NCBI RefSeq assembly: GCF_009931695.1
Contig: NZ_CP048000.1
Coordinates: 2,001,501-2,065,500, forward strand
Source: Anaerocolumna sedimenticola
GTDB lineage: Bacteria > Bacillota > Clostridia > Lachnospirales > Lachnospiraceae
Reading direction: 5' to 3'
Length of the DNA: 64,000 nucleotides
Part shown: piece by piece, positions 8,592 through 17,229 of the stretch
Numbering within the stretch: the first letter of the stretch is position 1
Layout: every line of letters begins with the position of its first letter
Notes under the pieces: model-generated
What the model saw: only the letters and a program-made list of their open reading frames with translations
Database searches by the model: none
What the model was told of the DNA's origin: nothing
Translations under genes and position numbers: made by a program

Positions 8592-8661
8592 AAATGGGGT
8601 TACTACATTAAGTCGTATCTCAATTGAGTAATGTTTCATAATAATAAAGGAGGTATTTTTT

Positions 8662-9519
8662 ATGAGCAATCTATTTCCGAGAACTGAGGTAGCAGGAATT
8701 TCATTATCAAGGATGATAATGGGAACTAACTGGTTACTTGGCTTTAGCCATACCGGTGCAGCTGCGGATAAGATGATTACAAGCTGTTATGATACAAAGG
8801 AGAAGATGTATCCCATTCTGGAAGCTTATTTGGAATATGGCGTTGACACGATTATGGCACCCTTCGGGTTAAGCCAGACCCTGGAAGATGGGGTAAAGGA
8901 TGTGGAGCAGAAAACAGGGAAACCGATTATTAGGATCGACACTCCCTGTATTAATGTGGATGATACACCGGAGGGCCGAAGAGAAGCAGAAGAGGTAATC
9001 AAGGCTTGCGGGAAAAGGGGATCTAAAATATGCCTCATCCATCATTCAAGTGTTGAACAGCTGGTAAATAAGAATAAGGGTGTTATAGACAGGCTTTCCG
9101 ACTATACCAAAATGATACGGGATGCCGGGATGGTACCGGGGCTTTCTGCGCATATGCCGGAATTAATTACCTATTCGGATGAAAACGGTTATGATGTGGA
9201 AACCTACATCCAAATATATAACTGTATGGGTTTTCTTATGCAGGTCGAGGTGGAAACCGTTGCCCGAATCATACATAATGCCAAAAAGCCGGTAATGACC
9301 ATCAAACCTATGGCCGCCGGACGGGTAACGCCATTTGTAGGTTTTAATTTTGTATGGAATACCATTCGTGATTGTGATATGGTTACCGTCGGTGCTTTTT
9401 CTGCAGACGAAGTGCATGAAGATGTGGAGATATCCCTTGCTGCCTTGGAACGAAGACTTCCGGATACGGAAAGGCGCTCAAGCCCTGTAAATGATCAGGC
9501 CGCTTTCGGCAGATCATAA
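8662..9519 (+). CDS. Uncharacterised TIM-barrel-like protein
   Basis: 285 aa preceded by a strong AAAGGAGGT site. It is soluble and has the alternating strand/helix pattern of a TIM barrel, with GVDTIMAPFG, KICLIHHSS, GMVPGLSAHMPELITY, KPVMTIKPMAAGRVTPF and DMVTVGAFSADEV as successive strand ends. The general look recalls aldo-keto-reductase-like folds but I do not see a catalytic tetrad that I would trust. It lies 70 bases after the MBL-fold gene. I do not recognise the family with confidence. Confidence 0.65.
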   Translation: MSNLFPRTEVAGISLSRMIMGTNWLLGFSHTGAAADKMITSCYDTKEKMYPILEAYLEYGVDTIMAPFGLSQTLEDGVKDVEQKTGKPIIRIDTPCINVDDTPEGRREAEEVIKACGKRGSKICLIHHSSVEQLVNKNKGVIDRLSDYTKMIRDAGMVPGLSAHMPELITYSDENGYDVETYIQIYNCMGFLMQVEVETVARIIHNAKKPVMTIKPMAAGRVTPFVGFNFVWNTIRDCDMVTVGAFSADEVHEDVEISLAALERRLPDTERRSSPVNDQAAFGRS

Positions 9520-9546
9520 CAATAATTTCTTGGATGGGAGTAGGAT

Positions 9547-9615
9547 ATGCTGAAAGTAATCATAGCCGATGATGAAGATAAAATATGTCAGCTAATATAT
9601 AAACAGACCGTCCAG
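9547..9615 (+). pseudogene. Fragment: N-terminus of a YesN-type response regulator
   Basis: After GATGGGAGTAGGAT an ATG opens MLKVIIADDEDKICQLIYK, which is the receiver-domain start of YesN-like response regulators with the acidic DDE pocket. After about 20 residues the homology ends and the frame runs into unrelated DNA, stopping at the TAG around 9703. Only the extreme 5' end of the gene is left. Confidence 0.65.
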
Positions 9616-9620
9616 GCTGT

Positions 9621-9899
9621 GTTGGACTATTTGGAGCAAATGAGGGATCAAGTGTCGGTATTGGTAATGCAATTCAGGAATCAGGAGACACTATCGTTGG
9701 TGTAGGTTTCGATAAATCCGATACAATCCTGGAATTAATCAAAGGCGGATATATTATTCTTTGTGCAACGGCACAGAACCCTGATGTTATGGGTTATGAA
9801 GGCATGAAAGAAGCAGCGAAAGCTTTGGCAGGTGAAGATACCGGAGCGGACTATGTAGATACCGGAGTATCCGTAATTACCAAAGCAAGTTTGGAATAA
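9621..9899 (+). pseudogene. Fragment: C-terminus of a RbsB-type sugar-binding protein
   Basis: In a different frame from the regulator fragment, about 90 residues read GLFGANEGSSVGIGNAIQES, then DTIVGVGFDKSDTILELIKG, and GYIILCATAQNPDVMGYEGM, ending in a normal stop. This is the C-terminal lobe of a ribose/galactose-type periplasmic binding protein (Peripla_BP_4). There is no start codon or N-terminal lobe. Together with the regulator fragment it marks a deletion that joined two genes of a former sugar locus. Confidence 0.75.
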
Positions 9900-9952
9900 C
9901 AAAGATAGTAAGCAACTTAAGTAAAAATCAGATTTATTTAATATTACTAATT

Positions 9953-9997
9953 AAAAAGTTCCATATCAGCCGGTCATTTGCTGATACGGAACTTTTT
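9953..9997 (+). terminator. Rho-independent terminator
   Basis: AAAAAGTTCC and TATCAGC pair with GCTGATA and GGAACTTTTT, with one mismatch, giving a 17-bp stem followed by T residues. It ends the transcript of the degraded binding-protein gene. Confidence 0.85.
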
Positions 9998-10000
9998 GTA

Positions 10001-10156
10001 TTACAATGGCCTGTGCCGGTCAGTGTACTTGGTGCTGCTTTTGGCAGAAAGATTAACAGAAAATGAAATAATATGGCTGTGAATCGGTTATTTCAGGGTT
10101 TACTTATTGTAATTATGGTTATTTATATGTATAATTTTAAAAAATATATGCCGTGA
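10001..10156 (+). pseudogene. Fragment: probable C-terminus of a TauE/SafE-type permease
   Basis: The frame reads PVSVLGAAFGRKINRK, a TGA stop at 10064, then NNMAVNRLFQGLLIVIMVIY and a natural stop at 10154. The pattern of a glycine-rich loop, basic stretch and final hydrophobic helix matches the C-terminus of sulfite-exporter TauE/SafE family permeases. No start, no N-terminus. The assignment rests on pattern memory only. Confidence 0.45.
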
Positions 10157-10192
10157 TAAAAATAATGTGCAGGGTAAGTGAGGAAATATAAT

Positions 10193-11311
10193 ATGCCACC
10201 AATGAGTGTTTTGATAAAACCGGCTTCCGGTAATTGTAATATGAAATGTGATTACTGCTTTTACTGTGATGAACAGAATAAGAGAAGTATTTCATCATTT
10301 GGAATTATGAGCGACCATACATTAAAAAATATAATGCGTAAAACCATATTGCATTCAGAAGGTTTTTGCTCCATTGCATTTCAAGGAGGAGAGCCTACCC
10401 TGGCAGGTATTGATTTTTTCCGCAATATCACCCAGTATGAGAAGCATTATAACAGAAAGCATATAAGAGTAGAATATGCCCTGCAGACCAACGGATTAAA
10501 TATAAATGAAGAGTGGTGCCGCTTTTTTAAAGAAAATCATTTTCTCATTGGTTTATCAGTTGACGGAATTCAGGATATTCATGATAAATACCGTCATACA
10601 AAGTCAGGAAATACGACCTATGAACAGATTATAAGAGCTGCCGGGCTGTTGGACCAATATGGTGTGGATTATAATGTCCTGACAGTGGTACATGGGGAAG
10701 TGGCCGGACGTATCGATGAGATTTATGATTTTTATAAAAATAAAGGCTGGCATTACCAGCAGTACATAGCCTGTTTGGATCCTTTATATGAAAAACCGGG
10801 AAAGTATGAATATTCTTTACTTCCGGCGGAATATGGCAAGTTTTTGGTTAAATTGTTCGACCGATGGTTTTGTGATTTGGAGATGAATCAGCAGCCCTTT
10901 ATCAGGCAGTTTGAAAATTATATAGGCATACTTTTAGGCAGGATGGCAGAAGCCTGTGATCAGCGGGGAACATGCGGAATTCAATATGTAGTAGAAGCGG
11001 ACGGCAGTGTTTATCCTTGTGATTTTTATATGCTGGATGAATATAAACTAGGAAATATGAATGATACCACAATAGCTGTTATGGATGAAAAGAGGAAAGA
11101 AATAAGATTTATAGAAGAATCCTTTAAATTAACGCAGGAATGCAAGCAATGTGAATTTTATGGAATCTGCAGAGGCGGCTGCCAAAGAAGCAGATTGAAA
11201 ACTGATAATGAAATGTATAAAAATTATCTGTGTGAGGGATATAAAGAATTTTTTGAAAAATGTCTCCCCAAGATGGTACAGATAGCAGATATGATAAAAA
11301 AAAGTAATTAG
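10193..11311 (+). CDS. Anaerobic sulfatase-maturase-like radical SAM/SPASM enzyme
   Basis: 372 aa starting MPPMSVLIKPASGNCNMKCD. The radical SAM cluster motif CNMKCDYC (CxxxCxxC) is near residue 14. FQGGEPTL follows the first strand. The C-terminal SPASM region has CGIQYVVEADGSVYPC, then CKQCEFYGICRGGC, for two auxiliary 4Fe-4S clusters. Family members turn an active-site Cys or Ser of sulfatases into formylglycine without oxygen. I chose ATG 10193 (AGGA eight bases upstream; families begin MPP) over GTG 10178. No sulfatase gene is in the window, so the target is elsewhere or different. Confidence 0.88.
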   Translation: MPPMSVLIKPASGNCNMKCDYCFYCDEQNKRSISSFGIMSDHTLKNIMRKTILHSEGFCSIAFQGGEPTLAGIDFFRNITQYEKHYNRKHIRVEYALQTNGLNINEEWCRFFKENHFLIGLSVDGIQDIHDKYRHTKSGNTTYEQIIRAAGLLDQYGVDYNVLTVVHGEVAGRIDEIYDFYKNKGWHYQQYIACLDPLYEKPGKYEYSLLPAEYGKFLVKLFDRWFCDLEMNQQPFIRQFENYIGILLGRMAEACDQRGTCGIQYVVEADGSVYPCDFYMLDEYKLGNMNDTTIAVMDEKRKEIRFIEESFKLTQECKQCEFYGICRGGCQRSRLKTDNEMYKNYLCEGYKEFFEKCLPKMVQIADMIKKSN

Positions 11312-11427
11312 AGGCAGTTTATGAATAAACGTAAAAACACCTGAGCAGGTAACAAGGGTTGGAATAAGCAGGCCTTACCTTAAGTTCACAAGCAAGTGAG
11401 GTTGAAGCAGTCCCAGGAAGGAATTGG

Positions 11428-11468
11428 GGCTGTTGCAAAATAGCCAAATGTACTCTTTTGCAACAGCC
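11428..11468. repeat. Perfect 13-bp inverted repeat; short member of the GGGGCTGTTGCAAAATAGCC family
   Basis: GGCTGTTGCAAAA (11428-11440) pairs with TTTTGCAACAGCC (11456-11468). It sits between convergent genes and can terminate transcription from both sides. The sequence GCAAAATAGCCAAATNTACTC recurs at 17126-17147, so it belongs to a dispersed family, perhaps a MITE. Confidence 0.75.
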
Positions 11469-11493
11469 ACGTTAACAGTAGCTTTATTGAACT

Positions 11494-12834
11494 CTATTTT
11501 AATTTAATAGTTTTCCATTTTCCGGTCAAATATCTTCCAAAAGATAACAGGTAATTCGCGGTCCACCCCATGGGAACCGCATACCAGACGGCAGCTATTC
11601 CCCAGACAGGGGCAAAATGAAAGGCTACAAAAACACGGATGGATAGATTCACCAGATTGGCAATGGTAAATACTTTCATGTCCCCGGCACCTCTGAGTAA
11701 ACCGTCCGTAATCATTTTCAGGCCAATCATCACATAGAAAAATCCCATAAATTTTAAATAAGCAGTACCTGTCTGTAAAGCCAGTGTACTGCTTTCTTTA
11801 TTTAAGAAAGCAGATATGATAGGGGTATGGAATAATTCCAGTATTAAGCAGGTTGCTATGGCAAACATGGCAACGATAAGATATCCGGCATGATATCCTT
11901 TCTTTGCACGGTCTTTCTGATTGGCGCCAATATTTTGCGCCGTAAAGGTTGAAACGGCATTTCCCATTGCCGTAAGGGGCACAACAACGATACTTTCAAT
12001 TCGTATTGCTGAAGAGTAGCCGGCAAGGACCTCGGAACCGAAACCATTAACGACGGATTGTACCAACATCATACCAATGGATACAATAGATTGCTGTAGG
12101 ATGGATGGAAGTGCAATCTTAAATATTTTACCTAAAGCAGATGTATCATATCTTTTTATGTTACCGGTATCCATATAAATCTTTAAATGCCTCATTAATA
12201 TTATAAAGGACATAATTGCAGAAATTCCCTGAGCTGTCAGGGTTGCCCATGCGACGCCTGCCACACCCAGGTGAAAAATACATACCATGATAAGATCCAA
12301 TACCACATTTAAAAGGGAAGAGAAAATTAGAAGATATAACGGTATATTTGATTTCCCCAGGGAATTAAATACGGAGGAAAGGACATTATACATAAATAAA
12401 AACGGTAATCCCATGAAATAGATACGTAAAAATAAAGAAGCCTGCTCTATAATATTATCCGGGGTGTTAAGCCATTGCATAATGGAGGAACTTAAAAAGA
12501 AACCGCATAGGCCAAGTATGATACTCAGACCTAAAAATGTAAACAGAGCGGTAAAGATGGAAGTTTTCATTTTTGAAAAATCTTTCCCGCCCAAATATTG
12601 ACTTGTCAGGACGGAAGCACCAACGCCGCCTCCGATTGCAATTGAGATAAAAACAGTTGTTAAGGCATAGGAGGCACCAACGGCCGCCAGCGCATCTTCC
12701 CCAACAAATCTTCCTACGATAACTGCATCGATCATAGTATAAAATTGCTGGAACAGGTTTCCAATCATCATGGGAAGTGCAAACAGGAATAAAGACTTTC
12801 CTGCACTGCCACGAAGCATATCGTTTGTTTTCAT
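11494..12834 (-). CDS. MATE family multidrug efflux transporter
   Basis: 446 aa with about twelve hydrophobic segments. The N-terminus (FALPMMIGNLFQQFYTMIDA) and the loop VGRFVGEDALAAVGASY are typical of NorM/DinF-like MATE antiporters. It lies 20 bases after the ArsR-type regulator and is surely cotranscribed with it. It would expel cationic drugs or other toxic compounds using a Na+ or H+ gradient. Complete. Confidence 0.92.
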   Translation of the reverse strand: MKTNDMLRGSAGKSLFLFALPMMIGNLFQQFYTMIDAVIVGRFVGEDALAAVGASYALTTVFISIAIGGGVGASVLTSQYLGGKDFSKMKTSIFTALFTFLGLSIILGLCGFFLSSSIMQWLNTPDNIIEQASLFLRIYFMGLPFLFMYNVLSSVFNSLGKSNIPLYLLIFSSLLNVVLDLIMVCIFHLGVAGVAWATLTAQGISAIMSFIILMRHLKIYMDTGNIKRYDTSALGKIFKIALPSILQQSIVSIGMMLVQSVVNGFGSEVLAGYSSAIRIESIVVVPLTAMGNAVSTFTAQNIGANQKDRAKKGYHAGYLIVAMFAIATCLILELFHTPIISAFLNKESSTLALQTGTAYLKFMGFFYVMIGLKMITDGLLRGAGDMKVFTIANLVNLSIRVFVAFHFAPVWGIAAVWYAVPMGWTANYLLSFGRYLTGKWKTIKLK

Positions 12835-12854
12835 TTATATTTTCTCCTTATAAT

Positions 12855-13175
12855 TTATCTGTCGCATGAATACTCACAGGAACAATTTTTTATTTCTTTT
12901 GAGGACTGTTCGGCTGATTGCAGCATTTTTGACATTTCATCCCGTATTCTTTGCAAAGTATCCGTTTTAACAATATAATGCATATGATAACCCAGCTTTT
13001 TTCCGTATACAATGCCAGCTTCTTTTAAAACACTCATATGTTGTGATACCGCAGATTCACTTATATTTAACTTTTTCGAAAGGATTCGGACACAGTAATG
13101 CCGCTCCAAAAGCAAACCAATTATTTTATATCTGGTGGGATCAGAAATAGCTTTTAATTGCATGGTAATATCCAT
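12855..13175 (-). CDS. ArsR-family winged-helix transcriptional repressor
   Basis: 106 aa. The HTH region runs LSKKLNISESAVSQHMSVLKEAGIV (about residues 31-55), preceded by AISDPTRYKIIGLL as usual for ArsR/SmtB proteins. The C-terminal tail NCSCEYSCDR has three cysteines, which could sense a thiol-reactive compound or metal. It is first in an operon with the MATE pump and very probably represses it; a matching palindrome overlaps the -35 box upstream. Confidence 0.88.
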   Translation of the reverse strand: MDITMQLKAISDPTRYKIIGLLLERHYCVRILSKKLNISESAVSQHMSVLKEAGIVYGKKLGYHMHYIVKTDTLQRIRDEMSKMLQSAEQSSKEIKNCSCEYSCDR

Positions 13176-13213
13176 GGCAGTATCCTCTTTTTCATTAAGT
13201 ATGTACGAATTAA

Positions 13214-13241
13214 ATTATAGTATCCTATTTGATTAAGTCAA
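13214..13241 (-). promoter_or_regulatory. Sigma-A promoter of the arsR-MATE operon
   Basis: On the minus strand TTGACT (13241-13236) and TATAAT (13219-13214) are separated by 16 bases, about 40 bases upstream of the ArsR start codon. Confidence 0.75.
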
Positions 13242-13249
13242 TACTTAAT
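13232..13249. promoter_or_regulatory. Candidate ArsR operator overlapping the -35 box
   Basis: ATTAAG-TCAATA-CTTAAT is a perfect palindrome with 6-bp arms and six-base spacer, the usual form of an ArsR/SmtB site. It covers the -35 element, so binding would block RNA polymerase. A related half-site (TTAAGTAT) lies near the start of transcription. Confidence 0.6.
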
Positions 13250-13416
13250 TAAAATTTTATCTTATTTTATTCAAATAAGAAAATTTCAAAATAATATCCA
13301 TTGTATAAGATGAATATTCCAACAATACTGTTGGTCATATTGTCTAAAAAACCCATAAAATATCAGGTTTTATAGCGAATAATCAAATGTGTCTGCAAAA
13401 AAATCATTTTTGTCAA

Positions 13417-13445
13417 TTGTTATATTGTGTAATGAGCTTTATAAT
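13417..13445 (+). promoter_or_regulatory. Promoter of the LplB/YtcP operon
   Basis: TTGTTA (13417-13422), 17 bases, TATAAT (13440-13445), 66 bases upstream of the permease start. The rest of the 335-base gap between divergent genes holds the arsR promoter and an AAAACC...GGTTTT hairpin near 13350-13372. Confidence 0.65.
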
Positions 13446-13510
13446 TCTAGGCATATCAGTTTTGTTTTGTGCTATTTGTACATTACAATAAAAATACAGG
13501 AGGCATTTCA

Positions 13511-14473
13511 ATGGTTTCAACTCACGGATTAAAGGCCAATAGTCATAAAACAGAGAGAGCCAGAGTTAAAAATCAAAAATGGAAGCAGGTCAAAAATGAT
13601 TATATACTTTATTTGATGCTTTTATTACCTATTATTTATCTGGTCATTTTTAAATATGTACCCATGACAAACATTGTTATTGCATTTAAAAATTATAATT
13701 TGTTTCAGGGCATGTGGGAAAGCCCTTGGGTAGGGTTAGACATTTTTAAGCAGGTATTTACAACGGATGGTTTTTACCGGGCATTAAGAAATACGATTGT
13801 ACTTAATTTTTTAGATTTAGTTGTAGGTTTTCCTGCTCCAATTATATTAGCACTTTTACTTAATGAAATTTGTTTTAAGAGATTTAAGAAAATTACACAG
13901 ACAGTAGTTTATATGCCGCATTTTTTATCCTGGATCATAATCAGTGGTATTGCATTACAGGTTTTTGCTCCCAATACAGGTCTTATTAATCTGGTCCTCA
14001 GAAAGTTTGGCATAGAAGCGATCCCCTTTTTAAACGAACCGGCACACTGGATAATCTCCTATATTCTGATTGGTGTCTGGCAAAGTGTAGGCTGGAACAC
14101 GATTATTTATTTGGCCGCAATTACCGGAGTAAATACGGAGCTTTATGAAGCGGCTGTTGTAGACGGTGCGAACCGTTTCAAAAAAATTTGGCATGTAACG
14201 CTGCCCGGTATTCGTCCAACAATTGTAACACTCCTGATTTTAAATTTAGGACGTATTCTGTCTATTGGTTTTGACCGGCCTTATGCACTGGGTAATTATT
14301 TCGTAACCAATGTGGCAGATGTTATCAGCACGTTTGTTTACCGGGTGGGTCTGCAATCACAGCAGTATTCCCTGGCAACGGCAGTAGGACTGTTCCAGTC
14401 GCTTGTATGCATTATTTTCCTGACCATTGCAAATGTAATTGCCGAGCGATTTGGAGAAGAGGGTATCATGTAA
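13511..14473 (+). CDS. Polysaccharide-type ABC transporter permease, LplB family
   Basis: 320 aa, six membrane segments. The signature KYVPMTNIVIAFKNYNLFQG is the LplB N-terminal periplasmic loop and the EAA motif is YEAAVVDGANRFKKIWHVTLP. ATG 13511 is preceded by AGGAGG seven bases upstream; the extra 14 residues from 13469 are not needed. It works with the YtcP-like permease and the lipoprotein downstream for oligosaccharide uptake. Confidence 0.93.
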   Translation: MVSTHGLKANSHKTERARVKNQKWKQVKNDYILYLMLLLPIIYLVIFKYVPMTNIVIAFKNYNLFQGMWESPWVGLDIFKQVFTTDGFYRALRNTIVLNFLDLVVGFPAPIILALLLNEICFKRFKKITQTVVYMPHFLSWIIISGIALQVFAPNTGLINLVLRKFGIEAIPFLNEPAHWIISYILIGVWQSVGWNTIIYLAAITGVNTELYEAAVVDGANRFKKIWHVTLPGIRPTIVTLLILNLGRILSIGFDRPYALGNYFVTNVADVISTFVYRVGLQSQQYSLATAVGLFQSLVCIIFLTIANVIAERFGEEGIM

Positions 14474-14487
14474 AGGGGGAGAAAGTT

Positions 14488-15357
14488 ATGATTAAATCAA
14501 AAAAGACAAAAACAGTGGATTGGATCATAGTAATATTTGCATTATTGGCAATTTGCATCTGTATATTTCCGGTTCTGAACGTTATGGCAGTATCATTAAG
14601 TTCAAATTCGGCAATTACCAATAACAAAGTGTTTTTATTGCCGGTGGAATTTACAACAAAAGCCTACTCCTATGTATTATCCGATGCAAGTGTTGTAAGA
14701 AGCCTGTTTTTTACAACATATCTGACATTGGTATGCACAGTTCTTTCTATGGTTATAACAATACTTTGCGCTTATCCTCTGGCACAGACAAAGCTTGTGG
14801 GAAAAAAGGCCATTAATATCGTAATTATTATAACCATGTATTTTAATGCAGGCATTATTCCGGATTATTTAAATGTGAAGAACCTTAACTTGTTGGATAA
14901 TTTTTGGGTACTTGTTATTCCATCCTGCCTCAGTGTATTTAATATGATCATTCTTAAAACATTTTTCAGGTCCATCCCTGAAAGTCTTAAGGAATCTGCC
15001 AAACTTGACGGGGCTACCCACTGGACAATATTGTCAAAGATTTATTTGCCCCTATCAACTCCCGTATTGGCAACACTGGCACTTTTTTATGCTGTGGGGC
15101 GGTGGAATGGTTTTCAGGATGCACTTTTTTACATATCGAACCGTAACCTTTATACGATCCAGCTCAAGCTTTATCAGATCGTAAATAATCTTTCTTCCAT
15201 AGACACACATGCGGAAGCTAATGTTGTATCTATGGTTACAAGTGAAAGCATGAAAGCAGCCACCGTTATGTTTGCAACAGTTCCGATTTTGCTGATATAC
15301 CCCTGGCTTCAAAGATACTTCATTGAAGGGGCTACCATCGGTGCGGTCAAAGGTTAA
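14488..15357 (+). CDS. Carbohydrate ABC transporter permease, YtcP/LplC family
   Basis: 289 aa. ATG 14488 follows AAGGGGG at good distance; the frame extends 27 codons upstream into the previous gene but this is not a real start. EAA motif KESAKLDGATHWTILSKIYLP; C-terminal GATIGAVKG as usual for YtcP. Forms the pore with the LplB-type protein 14 bases upstream. Confidence 0.93.
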   Translation: MIKSKKTKTVDWIIVIFALLAICICIFPVLNVMAVSLSSNSAITNNKVFLLPVEFTTKAYSYVLSDASVVRSLFFTTYLTLVCTVLSMVITILCAYPLAQTKLVGKKAINIVIIITMYFNAGIIPDYLNVKNLNLLDNFWVLVIPSCLSVFNMIILKTFFRSIPESLKESAKLDGATHWTILSKIYLPLSTPVLATLALFYAVGRWNGFQDALFYISNRNLYTIQLKLYQIVNNLSSIDTHAEANVVSMVTSESMKAATVMFATVPILLIYPWLQRYFIEGATIGAVKG

Positions 15358-15420
15358 GCTTACTTTGCAGATATATATCATATATTCAGCCATTTTGGCT
15401 TGTATATAAAACAAAAAACG

Positions 15421-15439
15421 TTGTGACTAACCGTCACAA
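15421..15439 (+). promoter_or_regulatory. Small hairpin in the permease/lipoprotein gap
   Basis: TTGTGAC-TAACC-GTCACAA, a 7-bp perfect stem without a T-run, 26 bases before the lipoprotein start. It may stabilise or process the mRNA so that the binding protein is made in excess. Confidence 0.4.
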
Positions 15440-15464
15440 AAATAATTAATATGGAGGAATTAGT

Positions 15465-17090
15465 ATGAGAAAGGTATTATGTAAATTGGGGCGTTTAGCA
15501 TTGGTGCTTACTCTAACTGTTGCTATGGTAAGCGGCTGTGGAGCAGGTACGAAGAATACGGCGTCCCCGGCAGAAACTACATCCCGCACATCGGATGGGG
15601 CATCCGGGGAGACATCTGAGGGAGCAGCAGAAGCTGTCACACCTCTTACGGTGGAGGTCTTTGACCGTGGCGCAACTGGTGCAAGCGATCCGACAAACAA
15701 CTATTGGACAAAATGGATACAGGAAAATGCGTTAAAAGACCTTAATCTGGATGTGAAATTTGTGAGCGTTCCCCGTTCACAGGAAATCGACCAGCTGAAT
15801 GTTTTAATGGCAGCCGGCACGGCTCCGGATATCTGCTTTACATATGATGTGGGTACGATATATAATTATTATAAGAACAACGGTATTGCAGATCTGACTG
15901 GAAGTTTGGAAAAGTACGGAAGCGACCTGAAAGCCTATCTCGGTGAGGATATTTTATCCAGAGGCCAATTCAAAGGAAGCCAATATGCAATTCCTGCAAA
16001 ACGTATTGTACTTGGCAAATACGGAACCTATATCCGTAAGGATTGGCTGGATGCTCTTAACATGCCGTTACCTACAACAACGGAAGAATATTATCAGGCT
16101 TTAAAAGCATTTAAAGAGAAAAATCCCGGTAAGGTTGAAAACGTGATTCCCCTTACGGCTACTTCGGATGTCGCCTGGCGTTGTGCAACAATTTTAGAAT
16201 CCTTTATTGAACCAAATCTTTCAGAAGAAACCATGTATGTAAACTGTCCGACAGGCAACTTCACCTTACTGCTTCCGGGTTATGCGGAAGGTGTACGTTT
16301 CCTGAATAAGCTTTACAACGAAGGTCTGTTAGACCCCCAGTTCGCGCTTTATAAGGATGATATACAAAGTGATGCGGATACTGCCCGGGGTATCGTAGGT
16401 TCCTATATTCATACCTATGACCAGCCTTTGCGTTCAAGCCCCGGGATTATGGACCAGTTAAAGGCCAATGTGCCTGCGGCGGAATTTGTTCCGATTGATA
16501 CCTTTCAAAATGCCGACGGTAAATATTTTAAAACGAATTATAGTCCAACCGGCATTAATATAATTGTTCCTGCATCAAGCAAAAATGTTGACGGTGCGGT
16601 TAAATATCTGAACTGGATGAGCAAACAGCCTGTCCGTTATTATCTTGAAACAGGTGAGGAAGGAGTAAATTATGATATGGTAGACGGTTTACCGATTATG
16701 AAAGCGGCAACCGGAGATATGATAATGAACTCCCCCAACAATTTTGACTATGTACTTGTTGTAAATGGCATGGAGATGGATGATCCTGCTAAAAATATTG
16801 ATGTAATCGCCAAATCTTATCCGGGATATGAAGAGGTATTCAGGCAGGCTTATAATATAAGTCTTAACGATGGGTATATTTTACCTACACTTATGGATCC
16901 TATTGATGCTGAAGCACAATTTTCCAATACTTTGAAAGAAAAGCAGAAGGAAATATTTGCAAAAGCAATTACTGCAAAACCGGAAGACTTTGATAATGTA
17001 TGGAATGCCGGCATTCAGGAATTTTTAGAATCAGGCGGTCAGGCAATTATAGATGAAAGACAAAAGGTTTGGAATGCGAACCATCAATAA
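15465..17090 (+). CDS. Extracellular solute-binding lipoprotein (LplA-like)
   Basis: 541 aa. A basic N-terminus, a hydrophobic stretch and the lipobox MVSGC (Cys about 25) mark a lipoprotein signal. A Ser/Thr/Ala/Glu-rich linker precedes the binding domain (VEVFDRGATGASDPTNNYWT...). Long LplA-type binding proteins such as this pair with LplB/YtcP permeases. GGAGGAATTAGT precedes ATG. Substrate unknown; the class takes up plant oligosaccharides. Confidence 0.9.
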   Translation: MRKVLCKLGRLALVLTLTVAMVSGCGAGTKNTASPAETTSRTSDGASGETSEGAAEAVTPLTVEVFDRGATGASDPTNNYWTKWIQENALKDLNLDVKFVSVPRSQEIDQLNVLMAAGTAPDICFTYDVGTIYNYYKNNGIADLTGSLEKYGSDLKAYLGEDILSRGQFKGSQYAIPAKRIVLGKYGTYIRKDWLDALNMPLPTTTEEYYQALKAFKEKNPGKVENVIPLTATSDVAWRCATILESFIEPNLSEETMYVNCPTGNFTLLLPGYAEGVRFLNKLYNEGLLDPQFALYKDDIQSDADTARGIVGSYIHTYDQPLRSSPGIMDQLKANVPAAEFVPIDTFQNADGKYFKTNYSPTGINIIVPASSKNVDGAVKYLNWMSKQPVRYYLETGEEGVNYDMVDGLPIMKAATGDMIMNSPNNFDYVLVVNGMEMDDPAKNIDVIAKSYPGYEEVFRQAYNISLNDGYILPTLMDPIDAEAQFSNTLKEKQKEIFAKAITAKPEDFDNVWNAGIQEFLESGGQAIIDERQKVWNANHQ

Positions 17091-17116
17091 TTAATTGAGA
17101 TATAAAATGTAGTAAT

Positions 17117-17190
17117 GGGACTGTCGCAAAATAGCCAAATTTACTCAATCCTATTGTTGAAGTTTTATTAAGGCTATTTTACAACAGCCC
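17117..17190. repeat. 74-bp imperfect inverted repeat of the GGGGCTGTTGCAAAATAGCC family
   Basis: GGGACTGTCGCAAAATAGCC (17117-17136) pairs with GGCTATTTTACAACAGCCC (17172-17190). The first 31 bases match the repeat at 11427-11455 with few changes. It could be a MITE that now acts as a terminator between the lipoprotein and the regulator. Confidence 0.7.
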
Positions 17191-17229
17191 CGTTGTTGTA
17201 TTTTGACTAATAAATAAGGAGGGGGCATT

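Noticed and set aside
13350-13372. AAAACC...GGTTTT hairpin as terminator or riboswitch
   Set aside because: Stem of six weak pairs only, in a divergent promoter region; no known riboswitch core was recognised.
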